Assembly (NCBI RefSeq): GCF_002878395.1
Contig: NC_061118.1
Span: 127,645,362-127,709,361, forward strand
Source: Capsicum annuum
Taxonomy: Eukaryota; Streptophyta; Magnoliopsida; Solanales; Solanaceae
Length of the DNA: 64,000 nt
Direction of reading: 5' to 3'
The position numbers and the translations under genes are program-made. The notes under the pieces were generated by a model that did no database searches, had not been told where the DNA came from, and saw only the letters and a list, made by a program, of their open reading frames with translations. Numbering within the stretch: position 1 is the stretch's first letter; each line of letters starts with the position of its first letter. Positions 48,401-58,970 of this stretch are shown here, one piece after another.

Positions 48401-48800
48401 ATTCTTGGTATAATATTTAAGAGGGTAGTTTTGAGAAGCTGAAAGATAAGTTGACTTCAGCTCTGGTTTTGACTCTGCTTGAGAGCGCTGATGGTTTTGT
48501 TGTCTATTATGATACATTCTCGGTGGGACTAGGTTATTTATTGATGCAGCATGCCAAGGTTGTTGCTTATGCTTGTAGAAAGTTCAAAGTTCATGAGAAG
48601 AATTGTCTAACCTATGATTTGGAATTATTAGCTGTGGTTTTTGCATTAAAGATCTGGTAGCATTATTTGTATAAGGTCCATGTAGATATTTATTCTGAAG
48701 ATAAGAGACTGCAATATGTGTTCACCAGAAAGAATAGAATCTCAAGCAAATGAGGTGGCTTGAGTTATTTATGGACTATGACATAAGTTTTTACTATTAC
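48401..48800 (+). pseudogene. Element E RNase H
   Basis: Frame 48,451-48,660: SADGFVVYYDTFSVGLGYLL, VVAYACRKFKVHEKNCLT, YDLELLAVVFALKIW. Catalytic Asp (YYD) and Glu (DLELLA) are kept. The end, YYYPGKANVVADTLSRLS, is in the next frame (48,750 on). Confidence 0.85.
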
Positions 48801-49980
48801 CCAGGTAAAGCTAATGTAGTTGCTGATACTCTTAGCAGGTTGTCCTTGGGAAGCTTGTCTCTTATGGATAAGAAGAAGTTGGATTTATTGAATGATATTT
48901 ATCATTTGGCTAATCTCAAAATTCATCTCCTAGATTATGAGAATGGTGGTGTGATTGTTCAAGTGGTAGCAAGGTCATCTCTTGGTGATGAAGTAAAGGA
49001 GAAACATATGTTGGATCCTATTCGGATGCAAACAAAGAGTGATGAAGAAAGGCAAAAAATGATGGCTTTCGAGATTGGTGGTGATGGTATCTTGAGGTAA
49101 CAAGCTAGATTATGTGTTCCTGATGTTGATAGGTTGTGACGTAGAATTTTGGCCAAAGCTCATGTGTCACGTTATACTATTCATCATAATTTGACAAATA
49201 TATATCATAATTTTAAAGAGATTTATTGGTGGAATAATATAAAGTGGGATGTGACCAATTTTGTGGCCAAGTGCAAGGTGTTTCAGCAAGTGAAGGTAGA
49301 GCACTTAATAACTGGTGGGTTCACTCGAGAGATTGAGTCATCGGTGTGGAAATAAAAGATAATTAATATGGAGTTTGCTATCATTTTTTTGAGGTCTCGC
49401 TTGTAATTTTGTTCGAATTACTAAGCCTGCTCACTTTTGCCAGTTAGGACTAATTTCTCTTCTAAGGATTGTGCCAAGTTATTCATTGAGGAGATCATGA
49501 AGTTGAATGGAACCCCAGTATCCATCATATCTTGTCAAGGTACTTAATTCTCATTCACTTTCATAGGTCATTCTAGCAAGGTTTGGGGACTAAGATGACC
49601 CTTAGTACCACTTTCGACCTACAAACGGATAGAAAAATGGAAAGTATAATTCAGGTCTTGGAAGATATGATTTGGGTTTGTGTATTTGATTTTAGGGGTG
49701 GTTGGGTTAACCACTGTCTCTCATAGAATTTACCTACAACAACAATTATTACTCTAGCATTGGTATGGCTCTATTTGAGACCTTATATGGTAGGAGGTGT
49801 AGTTCTTATATTGGTTGGTTTGAGGTTGGTTAGAATAAGTTGTTTGGTCTTGATTTAGTTCACCAAGCCATGGAGAATGTGAAGGTGATTTGAGAGAGAC
49901 TTAAGGCCCCCAAAAGTCCTAGATGGAAGTAAGGCGAAGAGAGTTACAATTCAATGTTGGTGATTGGGTATTCCAAAGGG
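48801..49980 (+). pseudogene. Element E integrase
   Basis: Frame 48,750-49,100 carries the connector (LLNDIYHLANLKIHLLD). Frame 49,149-49,355 has the zinc motif AHVSRYTIHHN then VAKCKVFQQVK, with the last Cys now Phe. In the core, INMEFAI (49,365) has Glu for the first Asp, IISCQGT (49,528) has Cys for the second, and QTDRKMESIIQ (49,620) keeps the Glu. Further fragments YNNNYYSSIGMALFE-like and SRWK run to 49,980. Inactive. Confidence 0.8.
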
Positions 49981-50380
49981 TGTCTCCCATAAAGTGAGTA
50001 ATGCAGTTTCATAAGAATGGGAAGCTCAGTCCCAGTTATGTTGGTCTATACCTAGTTTTGAAGAGGGTTGGTGATGTCGTTTATGAGTTGGAGTTGCCTT
50101 CTAGCTTGAGCTTCTTTCATCCGGTGTTTTATGTTTTGATGTTGAAAAAGTGCATAAGTTATCCTTCGAAGATTTTTCCTATAGAGGATGTGGGTATTTC
50201 TAATTCCTTATCTTACGGGTAAGTACCAGTTGAGATTTTGGATCAACAAGTTCATCGGTTACAGACAAAGGACATGGCTTCTGTAAAGGTTCTTTGGAGG
50301 AACCAAAAGGTTGAGAAAGCTACTTGGGAAGCCTATGAAGTCCAAGAATCCATTCTTGTTTCCTATTCAAGATAATCATG
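49981..50380 (+). pseudogene. Element E integrase tail and chromodomain
   Basis: Frame 50,001-50,222: NGKLSPSYVGLYLVLKRVG, YELELPSSLSFFHPVFYV, then after a stop VEILDQQVHRLQTKDMA, VKVLWRNQKVEKATWEAYE (50,230-50,340). The last part is the chromodomain core (W near its end, acidic residues) that gives chromoviruses their name. Reasonably preserved. Confidence 0.8.
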
Positions 50381-50550
50381 CTTGAGGTATGTATATTCCT
50401 TAACATCTTTGTTTACTGATTTTGTTAAAGGAAATGGTTAGTTCCTTGGCATCTTTATAATTTGTCTTTGTTAAAGGTATAAGTAGTGGCATGTGGAATC
50501 AAATCATACTAGCAGATGACTTTTCCTGTCATTCGAGGATAAATGATCCT

Positions 50551-50561
50551 AAGGGGGATAG
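50551..50561 (+). promoter_or_regulatory. Polypurine tract of element E
   Basis: AAGGGGGATAG, preceded by 'attcgaggataaatgatcct', a 3' leader also seen (mutated) before the G4 tract at 61,195-61,210. Confidence 0.75.
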
Positions 50562-50563
50562 TA

Positions 50564-52666
50564 CGTAACACCCTAGGTTTTTGGTCCTTGAAATTTTTTT
50601 GAAATTTAATCCTCATTGTCTTGACAACGACTCACCCTATGAGTCTTAGGGTGACTTGATGGGTCAGGTGATCTTAGCCGTAAGGTATCCAGTAAATGGT
50701 CCTTGATTTACTATCTTGAGTGCGACCTGGGGGTATGAGTCTTAGGGAGTTTTGACGGGTCCTATCTACCCAATTGTAACTAAATCAAAATTTAAGTGGC
50801 TATTTTTTTCTCTGAGTACAAGTGGTTGCCTATGAGCCTGAAGGACTTGTTAAGAGTCATTGGGTGCTAATCGTAGGATGTCTTGTTTTTACCAAATTAC
50901 ATTCTATGTTGACTACCACTAGACCCTATGAGTTATAGGGTCCCATGATGAGTCGTACTGGATGAGTTGTACGATCAATAGTGTGTGGGTGTCCCAAGGA
51001 CTATCTTAGTTATGACTTAGGGTGCCGAGTCTGATGTGTACATATTAGTCATATAGTAACACATAGTCACTTGTGATTATTTTTTGTCTTTTTATTAAGG
51101 GCACTTTGGACATTTCCCCTCTACTCCAACTATAACCCATGACCTAAAACACCTATTGGGGACCCCATTAGCATTGTTAACTCACTTAGGAAAACTCCCA
51201 ACGGTCTCTCTAATTCTCTCAATTGTTCAAATAATGTATTTTAAAGATTTGTTCATGAGATATTTATGCTGGTTTTCAAACAAGTGTTGTCAGTTTTGAA
51301 TGCTTATTATTGAACAATGTTTACCCATGGCTCATATGATTTTTCATGCTTTAATTATTAGTTTGAACTTATGGGTGCATAAGTATGGTGAATGAACTGG
51401 GGAATTATGATCCTCCAAACCTTATGACTTTGAAGTGGTTATGACTCCCAACCCTATCTTGTGAAATTGGGTTTTAATTATGAGAAATATGGGAATTTGT
51501 AAAATTGAATCAAAAGGATTGTGAATTCTCCCAACTGATGTATCTGTTTTGGCATATTATTATTACCTTGCATGTGTAGTTGGTATGACGATACCAATAA
51601 TGTATGCCTAAATGTGAAAGATGTTTCAATGAATTAGATTGTTTGATAAATGATATAATTGGACTTTAAAAGGGGTTGTGTAGCTGAGTGGTGGAAGTGG
51701 AGGTCCAAGAGCCCAATACTGGAAACCGCAGTTGTCGATATGGGGGTCTATATGACTGGGTGGTTTGATTCTCCCTTATTAATACTATTTGATTGGGAGG
51801 TTCGAGTTCCCAACATCTTATTACGTGATTTGCTCCATATGTCCCATTGGTATGTAGGGAGGTTTAAGTACCCTATAGTGCATGTGTATATAGCCTTTGG
51901 TTCGTGCGGCCACATGCACTGGGGCACTACCGCCTAGGGAAGAACTGGGCCCATATAGCCCAGGGATTTCTTGTATATTATGATAGTTGAGCTACACAAT
52001 CCAGGTTAACGTTTTAAATTGCATGTTATTCCATGTTCCCTATCCCAATATGTTACATATATATGTGTTTGTATATGAATTTGATTATGTGCATTGGTTT
52101 TGAATGATTTTGAATTGTTAACCATATCATTATGCTATCTTAATCACTGAGGTTATTGCTTGCTCTTCAATCGCTTACCATCTTTGATAATGTATCCCTA
52201 CGTGATGTAGGAACTGGTCATACTTCTAGTACTCCTGCTCAATGATGAGGGTTCCAGATCATCTCATGAGTTGACATTGAAGTGGTGAGCTTCCATACAT
52301 CGAAAGTTTATATTTGATGTTTTGTTTTCTTATGTGTCACACCATTTAGACTTGTTTTAGCTATAGTCAGGGACATGTCCTGACACTTTATTGATATTTA
52401 ATTTTGTTTCTTAGTTTAGATGGCTTTGTTTGGACTACAATGGATATTAGGCAGTGTTCGTAGTTTCTTAGGCCGATCATCGATCATCTTTAATAAGCAT
52501 GTTTTGAATTTCCTTAAGATTATTGTATGTTATCTTATTATATGTTCAAAATTCATCCAACCTTGGGGGATGATGTGTTTGGTTTGGTTAGGTATAGAGG
52601 GCGATCTTCAATCTAAGTGGGACTTGAGATGCTCGTCATAGCCAAGCCCTGGTTTGCGTCATAACA
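50564..52666 (+). repeat. 3' LTR of element E
   Basis: ~2.10 kb, starting CGTAACACCCTAGG (TG decayed to CG) and ending ATAACA. Contains two hairpins of one word, ACCCTA...TAGGGT at 50,634-50,652 and ACCCTAT-GAGTT-ATAGGGT at 50,923-50,941. Small frames (51,659-51,937; 52,420-52,641) have no motif. Right after it an in-frame integrase tail of another element begins. Confidence 0.8.
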
Positions 52667-53050
52667 CGAGTTTTCCTTATTATGTCGCCCATGAAGGGTG
52701 TGTTGAGGTTTGGGAATAGGGTCAAGCTTAGCCTCAGGTATAATAAATCATTTTATATTCATTGTACTTTTGGGGATGTGGAATATGAGCTAGCATTACC
52801 GCTATATTTATTAGTTGTTCATCCAATTTTTCATGTTTCCATGCTTCATCATTACATTCCCGATGTCTCAGGTCATTTGTTGGGATTCCGTAGTTAGATG
52901 AGCGATTGTGTTTTGTAGAGGTGCCTATCTCTATTTTAGCTAGGGATATGAGACTCTTGAATTCTAGTGTTATCCCAGTAGTTAAGGTCTAGTGGAGACA
53001 TCGACCAATAGATTAGTCTTGTTACGAGGATGAACTAGATTCTTAATGAT
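52667..53050 (+). pseudogene. Integrase tail and chromodomain of element B (3' part)
   Basis: Begins exactly at the LTR E border, in frame: RVFLIMSPMKGVLRFGNRVK, then YELALPLYLLVVHPIFHVSM and HHYIPDVSG (frame 52,682-52,897). Then VPISILARDMRLLNS and VKV followed by a stop and WRHRP, a chromodomain remnant. The RYIPD-type ending differs from element E (KKCISYP) and suits the element B subfamily. It precedes LTR B's 3' copy. Confidence 0.75.
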
Positions 53051-53053
53051 GGA

Positions 53054-54770
53054 TGATATCATGACCTAATATTTGGTGATTTATGTAAATTTTAATTTCT
53101 ATGTGATTTGACCATTTTACCCCTCCCTGTGGATATATTATGATATTCTTGGGTGTAGGGATAATAGTAATGCTTTCGAATGGATTTTGGCGTTATTTTT
53201 GCTAGATTGTGGCTTTTGGTGGTTATAAGGGATTTTTAATTGATTTCAGTTAACATTTATTGATCTATGAATCGGATGGTAAAACCTATTTCCCCACCAG
53301 ATTTGGAAAGTCGATTTTAGGTTGGTAACATGGTTTGTATGGTTTTACGGATTTTATATCTCATTTCAACCGTAGGTTCAAAAGATTGTAAAAATGGGGT
53401 TTTGGAGGGTCAACTTTGTAAAAAAATAAATTCAAGAACTTAATATCACCATTGAGTTCGAACCTCAAATTTTATAGGGTACCATAGTTCATTTGCATTC
53501 TCGAGATTTTGGTTGGATCTCAAGGGGTTTGTGGGGACTTGGAATTTTCCAAGTCTCTACAAGCGGTCCATTCAAAATTGGTGATACTTTTTTGGGCACT
53601 TTAGCGGCCCCTTTGGGTGTTTTAGAGGCCACTTTGGGTTCTTTAGAGGCCTTGGTCAGCCCAGTAGGTAATGCTTTAGCAATAACCTATGCGCTTTAGC
53701 ACCGATCGCAAATGTAGACCAGAGCCTGCCTTAGCAGCTTACCACTAGGAGAACTACCACTTCAGTAGTCACCTGAGCTCTTTAGCACTGACTGCTTTAG
53801 CGGTACCTACATCTATAAAAACCTCCATTTGACCCTTTTCACCATTTCTGAGACTTGGAGAATGGGGTTTCAACTTTTTGAGCAATTTCTTCCATTTTTA
53901 AGATTGGGTTGGATCCAGAGCCCCATTACAATTATATTTCTTGGATTAGTATTATCTTAATCTTGTTAAAGCTTGAATATGAAAATGGAATTTGGGGATT
54001 TTGGCTCGTAGGGCCTAAAATTTGGAAATCTTCAATTTAACCCTCAATTTCAATCAATTTTCACTTGGGTTTTCTTCTGTAAGGTCCTTTAATCATGTAG
54101 TATATGTTTTGGACTAAAATTTTGGTTTTACCTTTCTTTTTTGAAAAACCCATTTTGGGGGTCCGTTTTGAACGTGGCCCAAAAATAGACAATCTTGGTG
54201 TCATTAGCTTTTTTTTAATTCGTACATTTTATATTTTTATATTTTAGTTTATTTCAGGTCAGTTTTGGAGGTGAAAGCTTGGTGTTAAAGGCTTGTTGAT
54301 TCTAGTTTTCCCTTTGAGGTAGGTTATGGTATGGCTTTCTTCATATTGTGATTGGAAGTTATATGAATGTAAAAATTATGTTAAGGGTGTAGGAACCAAT
54401 CATAAATATGGGTATATTATTGTGTTGTTCTCGTGTGGGACCTATATTATTGTGAATTGTTCGTTTTGAGACATTACATGCTATGTGTCACCGTGTGGGG
54501 TTTTATATGATGTTCTTGTCCTTTATATATGTATATTTGGTGGTATCTAACTGATGAAAAGCCTAAGTTACAATTTATGTAGAATCAATGGCATGTTGTT
54601 GTGTATTTCCCTCTATTGGAATATGAATATGTTAGATTTCATAGATTATTGTTCATATTGAGAGGATTTTATGGTTGGTATATTGGTTGGTTATTAGAAT
54701 ATCTCTTTCTAGTTGGTTATGCAAACTAAATCCTCATATTATATACAATTGTGAAAAATTGCTACCCTTA
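53054..54770 (+). repeat. LTR B, 3' copy, truncated
   Basis: Starts TGATATCATGACC and follows the 5' copy up to the equivalent of about 34,130, where sequence of LTR C takes over. TATA box at 53,814-53,820. CTTTAG words at 53,670-53,800. The 68-codon frame 53,493-53,699 is inside the LTR. Confidence 0.75.
53814..53820 (+). promoter_or_regulatory. TATA box of LTR B (3' copy)
   Basis: 'tataaaa', ~760 bp from the LTR start, directly after the word block; mirrors 33,145. Confidence 0.6.
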
Positions 54771-55159
54771 TGGGACCCATATTTCATCAAAACAAACTCG
54801 AATAGAAATTTTGACCGTGCCATTATGTCTAAAACATTGAATATGTTGTGGTTACAAAGTTCGTTTGTGTATATGAGATTCTTGATGAATCTCAAGGGGT
54901 TGGTACAGACTTGGAAAATTCAAAGTCTCAGCAGTGATCTAGTGTAACTGAGATCTCGGGCCATGGATCATGATTGAGATTTGGCAACACTAGTAGGTGT
55001 CGTGATTGCGATACTTTAAGTCACTAACACGACTCTCTTCCCAGTCAGTAAGAAAAATAAATATAGTAAATGTTGTGATCACGACTTCTAAGGCAGAGGC
55101 CCCGTGTCACGATAGCTGGTGTCGAGTTACAATAACGACTCTCGAGAACCTGGTATTCG

Positions 55160-55167
55160 TATAAATA
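55160..55167 (+). promoter_or_regulatory. TATA box of LTR C
   Basis: TATAAATA right after the palindromic word block and ~35 bp before a T-run. Confidence 0.6.
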
Positions 55168-56269
55168 CCCTTTTTTTCAAAATATTTCCGATACTTCACT
55201 CATCTTCTTAAGAGATAAACCCTAAATAGTGAGATAACTAGGGATTGACTCTTTTGGATGATTTGGGAAGCTTGATAAACACTTATTTCTTGATTCTCCT
55301 TTGGGTTTGAGGTATGACTCCTCAAGGTTCATGGTAGATTTTTCAATTTCTTGACAAAAAATCCAAAAAACTTGGGGGTTTGATTTTATCCCCAAATTAG
55401 CTCAGAATTCACCTATTTTTAGGGTAATTATTCTTTGAGAATGTGGGAACGTTAGGTTGGCTTTGAAAAAGTAACTTTCTGTAAATGGGACACACATGAG
55501 ATTTTGGGTGATTTTTGGACCTGAAGCACAATGGTGCAAAATGGGTATCATTATTCTCATATTGATGAGTATAATATGGTTTTAATAGCTTGGCATCTTG
55601 CGGAAGCTTCTCAAAAGAGAAAAACAGTGATTTAGCAAATCTTATAAGCTTTCTTTGGCGTCCAGGTAGGTTAGGTTTTACCCTTTGTTAGACTAAGCTA
55701 CTTCATAGTATGTTAATGATATTTTGTTATATTGACGATAGGTTTTAGGTGTTATTGTGATAAATTTAAATACTTGGGATTAGTTGGATCATTTACACCA
55801 TTGTTGATATCGTTTGGAGCATGATTAGCCTAGTTATTCCTATCTTTGGTACAATTGACCTTGCAGGCTCTTTTTAGGATGGAATAACCTTTGTTACTTA
55901 ACTAATGAGAAGATTTCCTTGATCACTTGAGTTTTGGATGAAACTTGCTCAAATTGCCTTACCATAGGTGAAATTGATCTAGCTACTCTATATTAGGAAA
56001 AAATTCTATCTAAGGACTAGTTATGGCTTGTTCGACATGTAATAGTGGATTAGATACCTTAGACTAGTCTGCGGTAGTATTGTTTGGTAAATGATTTCGA
56101 TGATTTAGAAATAGGCTCTTCTACCCACCTTAGGCCAAGATTTGTTGTTGTTATTGAAGACCCTTGATACACTTGTGTACATCTAGGATGATGTCCATTT
56201 CAGTCTTATTTAGACGCCTTGGTACTTTTTGGTTATAATGAATGACGTTTAAAGTAATGCCTAATGATT

Positions 56270-56776
56270 AGGTTACAAATGAGTTGTTGATTAAGCTTAT
56301 ATTATTGATGAGCAATTTAGTATGTTATTGATTTGGCTATTGATTAGGCTACCGAATATACTATTGGATGATCCATTAAGCCTGATATTGACTAAGCCAT
56401 CAATTATGCTATTGATTATAATATGAATAAGCCATAGATTATGCCATGGATTAACTATTAATCAGGTTATTGATAGGTTATCTCTTATGCTAATGATAAG
56501 CCATTAATTAGGCTATTGAGAAGTTACTGCCTATGCCTTGATAATGCAATTTGACTATGTTAGTGATCACGTTTATTAACTATATTGGAAATTATGCTAT
56601 TGATTGTGCTAAAGATTGTTCTTATGTACTATATTCGTAATCATGTTATCAATAATGCTAGAGTTCTTAATTTCGATTATGATTATTGGTCATGTTAATT
56701 AATATTATGTTAATAGTTATGCTATTAAATACTCTAATGATTATGCTATTGGCCATATTGATGATGATATTGATTA
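56270..56776. repeat. Degenerate ~12-bp tandem repeat ('attgattatgct')
   Basis: Over 500 bp of loosely repeated 'ttatgctattga' with 'taagcc/taggct' variants. Typical of decayed minisatellites inside LTRs. Confidence 0.7.
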
Positions 56777-56908
56777 TATATGTGCCCAACAAGGACAAAG
56801 GATGATTATGATGTATATGTCCGATAAGGCCAGATTATGATTATGATGATATATTTATCCGACAAAGACGAAGGATGATTATAGTGATATATTTACCGAT
56901 AAGGTCAG
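56777..56908. repeat. ~37-bp tandem repeat, three and a half units
   Basis: Units start at about 56,777, 56,814, 56,850 and 56,888; each has 'tatat(t/g)t', 'ccga(t/c)aa(g)g', 'gatgattat'. The fourth is interrupted by LTR1d. Confidence 0.75.
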
Positions 56909-57134
56909 TGACACAACCCGAACCAGTTCCTAGTCGTGTCGAGCATCTCAAATCCAACCAGGACTAGAGACCACCCCCAATACCCAACCATAACTGCCCT
57001 GCACCCTATGTCAGATGAACTCCAAACATAGAAAAAGATAAATCAATAATAATTCAAAAATATTAAATCAAGTCTATAATCATAATCCAACAACTTCAAC
57101 CAAATGTCTAACCGGTGCCAACCATAATGCCAAT

Positions 57135-57142
57135 ACCAGTAC
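57135..57142. repeat. Target-site duplication, left copy (ACCAGTAC)
   Basis: Eight bases, repeated exactly at 59,162-59,169. LTR1b and c have no insertion at the matching place. Eight-base duplications mark hAT transposons. Confidence 0.85.
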
Positions 57143-57339
57143 TAGGGGTGGACATTTCAGCCCATATTTGTGAAAATAGTCCATTTAACCCATATTTAGT
57201 GAATTGGATCACTCATATTTCAAATGGGTAAATATGGACATCAACTCATTTTAAAATCTCATACAAATATCGACAAAATGGGTAAAATATGGGTACCCAT
57301 TTAAACACAGAGATCACCCGCCTATACTTAAAGTTTCAG

Positions 57340-57990
57340 TTTTTTTTCTTTTCTAGTTTCTTTTCTTCTTCTTTGTTTTTTCTTTTTTTCTTTCTTTTTT
57401 CCTTTAATTTACTTTTTTTCTTTTTCATTTTTTTAAATTTTTTTTACTCATTCCTTATTAAAAAAATTTCTTTCTCATTTTTTCATCTATTTTTTTATTT
57501 TTATTTCTTTTTTCTTTGTATTCTTTTATTTTTTGCTTCCCCCTTTCTCATTTTTATTTCATCATTCCTATTCGCTTGAGACCTATATGGGATAATAAAT
57601 ATAAACTTCTAATTATCCTATTTAGCCTATATAATTCATACATCTCTTATCAATTAAATACAATCCATAGTCTCACTCCTTTATTATTATTTTTTTCTAT
57701 CTTTTATTTCTCTTTCTTTTTTTTCTTTTTTTTCCTTTAATTTACTTTTTTTTCTTTGTTTTTTCCTTTAATTTACTTTTTTATCTTTTTCATTTTTTCC
57801 ACTTATTTTTTACAAGTTTCTTACACTTTTTTTCTTTCTTCTTTTTCATCATTTTTTTCTTTTTCCATTTTATTTCTTTGCATTCTTTTTTTGTAATTCC
57901 GTTTCCCCCTTTTTCATTCTTGGTTCGTCATTTTTGTCATTTTTATTATTTTTTTATATTCTTTTCCTGATTTTTTTGTCTTTGCATTTT
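57340..57990. repeat. Pyrimidine-rich arm of the hAT-like element
   Basis: ~650 bp of T runs broken by C, with few other bases. Complementary in composition to 58,440-58,970. Confidence 0.8.
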
Positions 57991-58121
57991 ATATTTTTTT
58001 ACTTTAAATTTATTTATATTATACTATATATTTCAAATAAATTTATTATTTATATTTGAATAGTTTAATTGTCAATATGTGCAATTTATCATTTGTATTT
58101 ATATATAAATAAGTATATGAA

Positions 58122-58324
58122 GTAAAATCAACGTGAGTTGTGGTGCAGTGGATGGTGCTGCTCCACCCTTAACCAGAGGTCGAGGGTACGACCCTGGTTT
58201 AAGAGAAAACTCTGTTGAAAACTCTATTGGGAGTGCTGCCACCTTAATGGGCCCTGCAAGTACGCTCGATCCGGATTAGTTGGGGCTCCAATGCAGGCAC
58301 CGAACACTGGATGAAAAATCAAAA
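58122..58324 (+). mobile_element. tRNA-derived SINE (SolS-like)
   Basis: Box A TGGTGCAGTGG (58,141-58,151) fits TRGYNNARNNG exactly; box B GGTACGACCC (58,195-58,204) has one mismatch. The body contains 'gatccggattagttggggc' and 'ccaatgcaggcaccg', which I recall from nightshade SINEs. It ends in an A-rich tail. Flanked by an 11-bp duplication AAGTATATGAA at 58,111-58,121 and 58,325-58,335. SINEs are copied by LINE enzymes, have no protein, and are transcribed by RNA polymerase III. Nearly intact boxes suggest it is younger than its host. Confidence 0.85.
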
Positions 58325-58439
58325 AAAGTATATGAATTAATTGTATTTTTTTGAGACTAAAATATATATCGCTGAAGATCCACATAGCCCTTGAATTATA
58401 AATATTGGGCGAATATAAATCAATATGCGCTTATGCTAT

Positions 58440-58970
58440 TGTCGTTATCATAAAAAAAACAAAAATAGAAAAAAACTAAAAAAAATAAAAAGAGAGGTAG
58501 AAGTTAGAGATAGAAAAGAGAAAAAAGCGTAAAGAAAGAATGGATGAAAAAAATACGAAAAAAATCAAAAAGAAAAAATAATGAAAAAGGAGAAAAGGAA
58601 AAAGAAAAAGATGATGGTGAAAACAAATATCTGAGTTGTTATGATATTTTAGTCATCATCCATAATTTATACTCGACTTAATCATATTCTTTAAAAAAAA
58701 AATACATAACATAAAATACAACCAAAAAAGAAAAAAATGAGAAAGAAGTAAAAAATAAAAAATAATAAATAGAAAAAAAGGAGACTAAAAAGGAAAAAGA
58801 AAAAAAAAAGAAAAACGAAAGAGAAACAAAGGGTAGAGGGTAGAGGGTAGAGGGTAGAGATAGAAGAGAGAAAAAAAATGAAAAAAAGAAAACTAGAGGC
58901 TACATATAGAAGAGAGACAAAAAAACTAAAAAGAAAAAACTAAAAAAAAGAAATGGAAAAAAGGTCAAAT
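58440..58970. repeat. Purine-rich arm of the hAT-like element
   Basis: A runs with scattered G; includes four exact GGGTAGA units (58,831-58,858) and recurring 'tagaagagagaaaaa' modules (58,498, 58,860, 58,905). Confidence 0.8.

Larger units (their letters stand above)
54771..56908 (+). repeat. LTR C, truncated on both sides
   Basis: Related to LTR B: 54,880-54,940 matches 53,510-53,570 ('atctcaaggggttt', 'acttggaa'). The 5' part is missing and the 3' end is cut by LTR1d. Word block with GTCGTGAT / GTTGTGATCACGAC at 54,975-55,145, then TATA box 55,160. From 56,240 on it is degenerate tandem repeats. Confidence 0.65.

Noticed and set aside
51679..51775. tRNA-like promoter boxes in LTR E ('tagctgagtggtgg' and 'ggtttgattctcc')
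   Set aside because: Box spacing is too wide for a tRNA, no cloverleaf can be drawn, and the likeness is partly lost in the 5' LTR (44,545-44,640).
56270..56908. CRISPR-like repeat array
   Set aside because: Units are degenerate, contiguous and without unique spacers; plant context.
57289..57740. Phe-rich open frames in the T-rich arm
   Set aside because: Translation of low-complexity T runs; no start context or motif.
58141..58204. tRNA gene
   Set aside because: Boxes A and B belong to a SINE head: followed by a SINE body, A-rich tail and flanking duplication.
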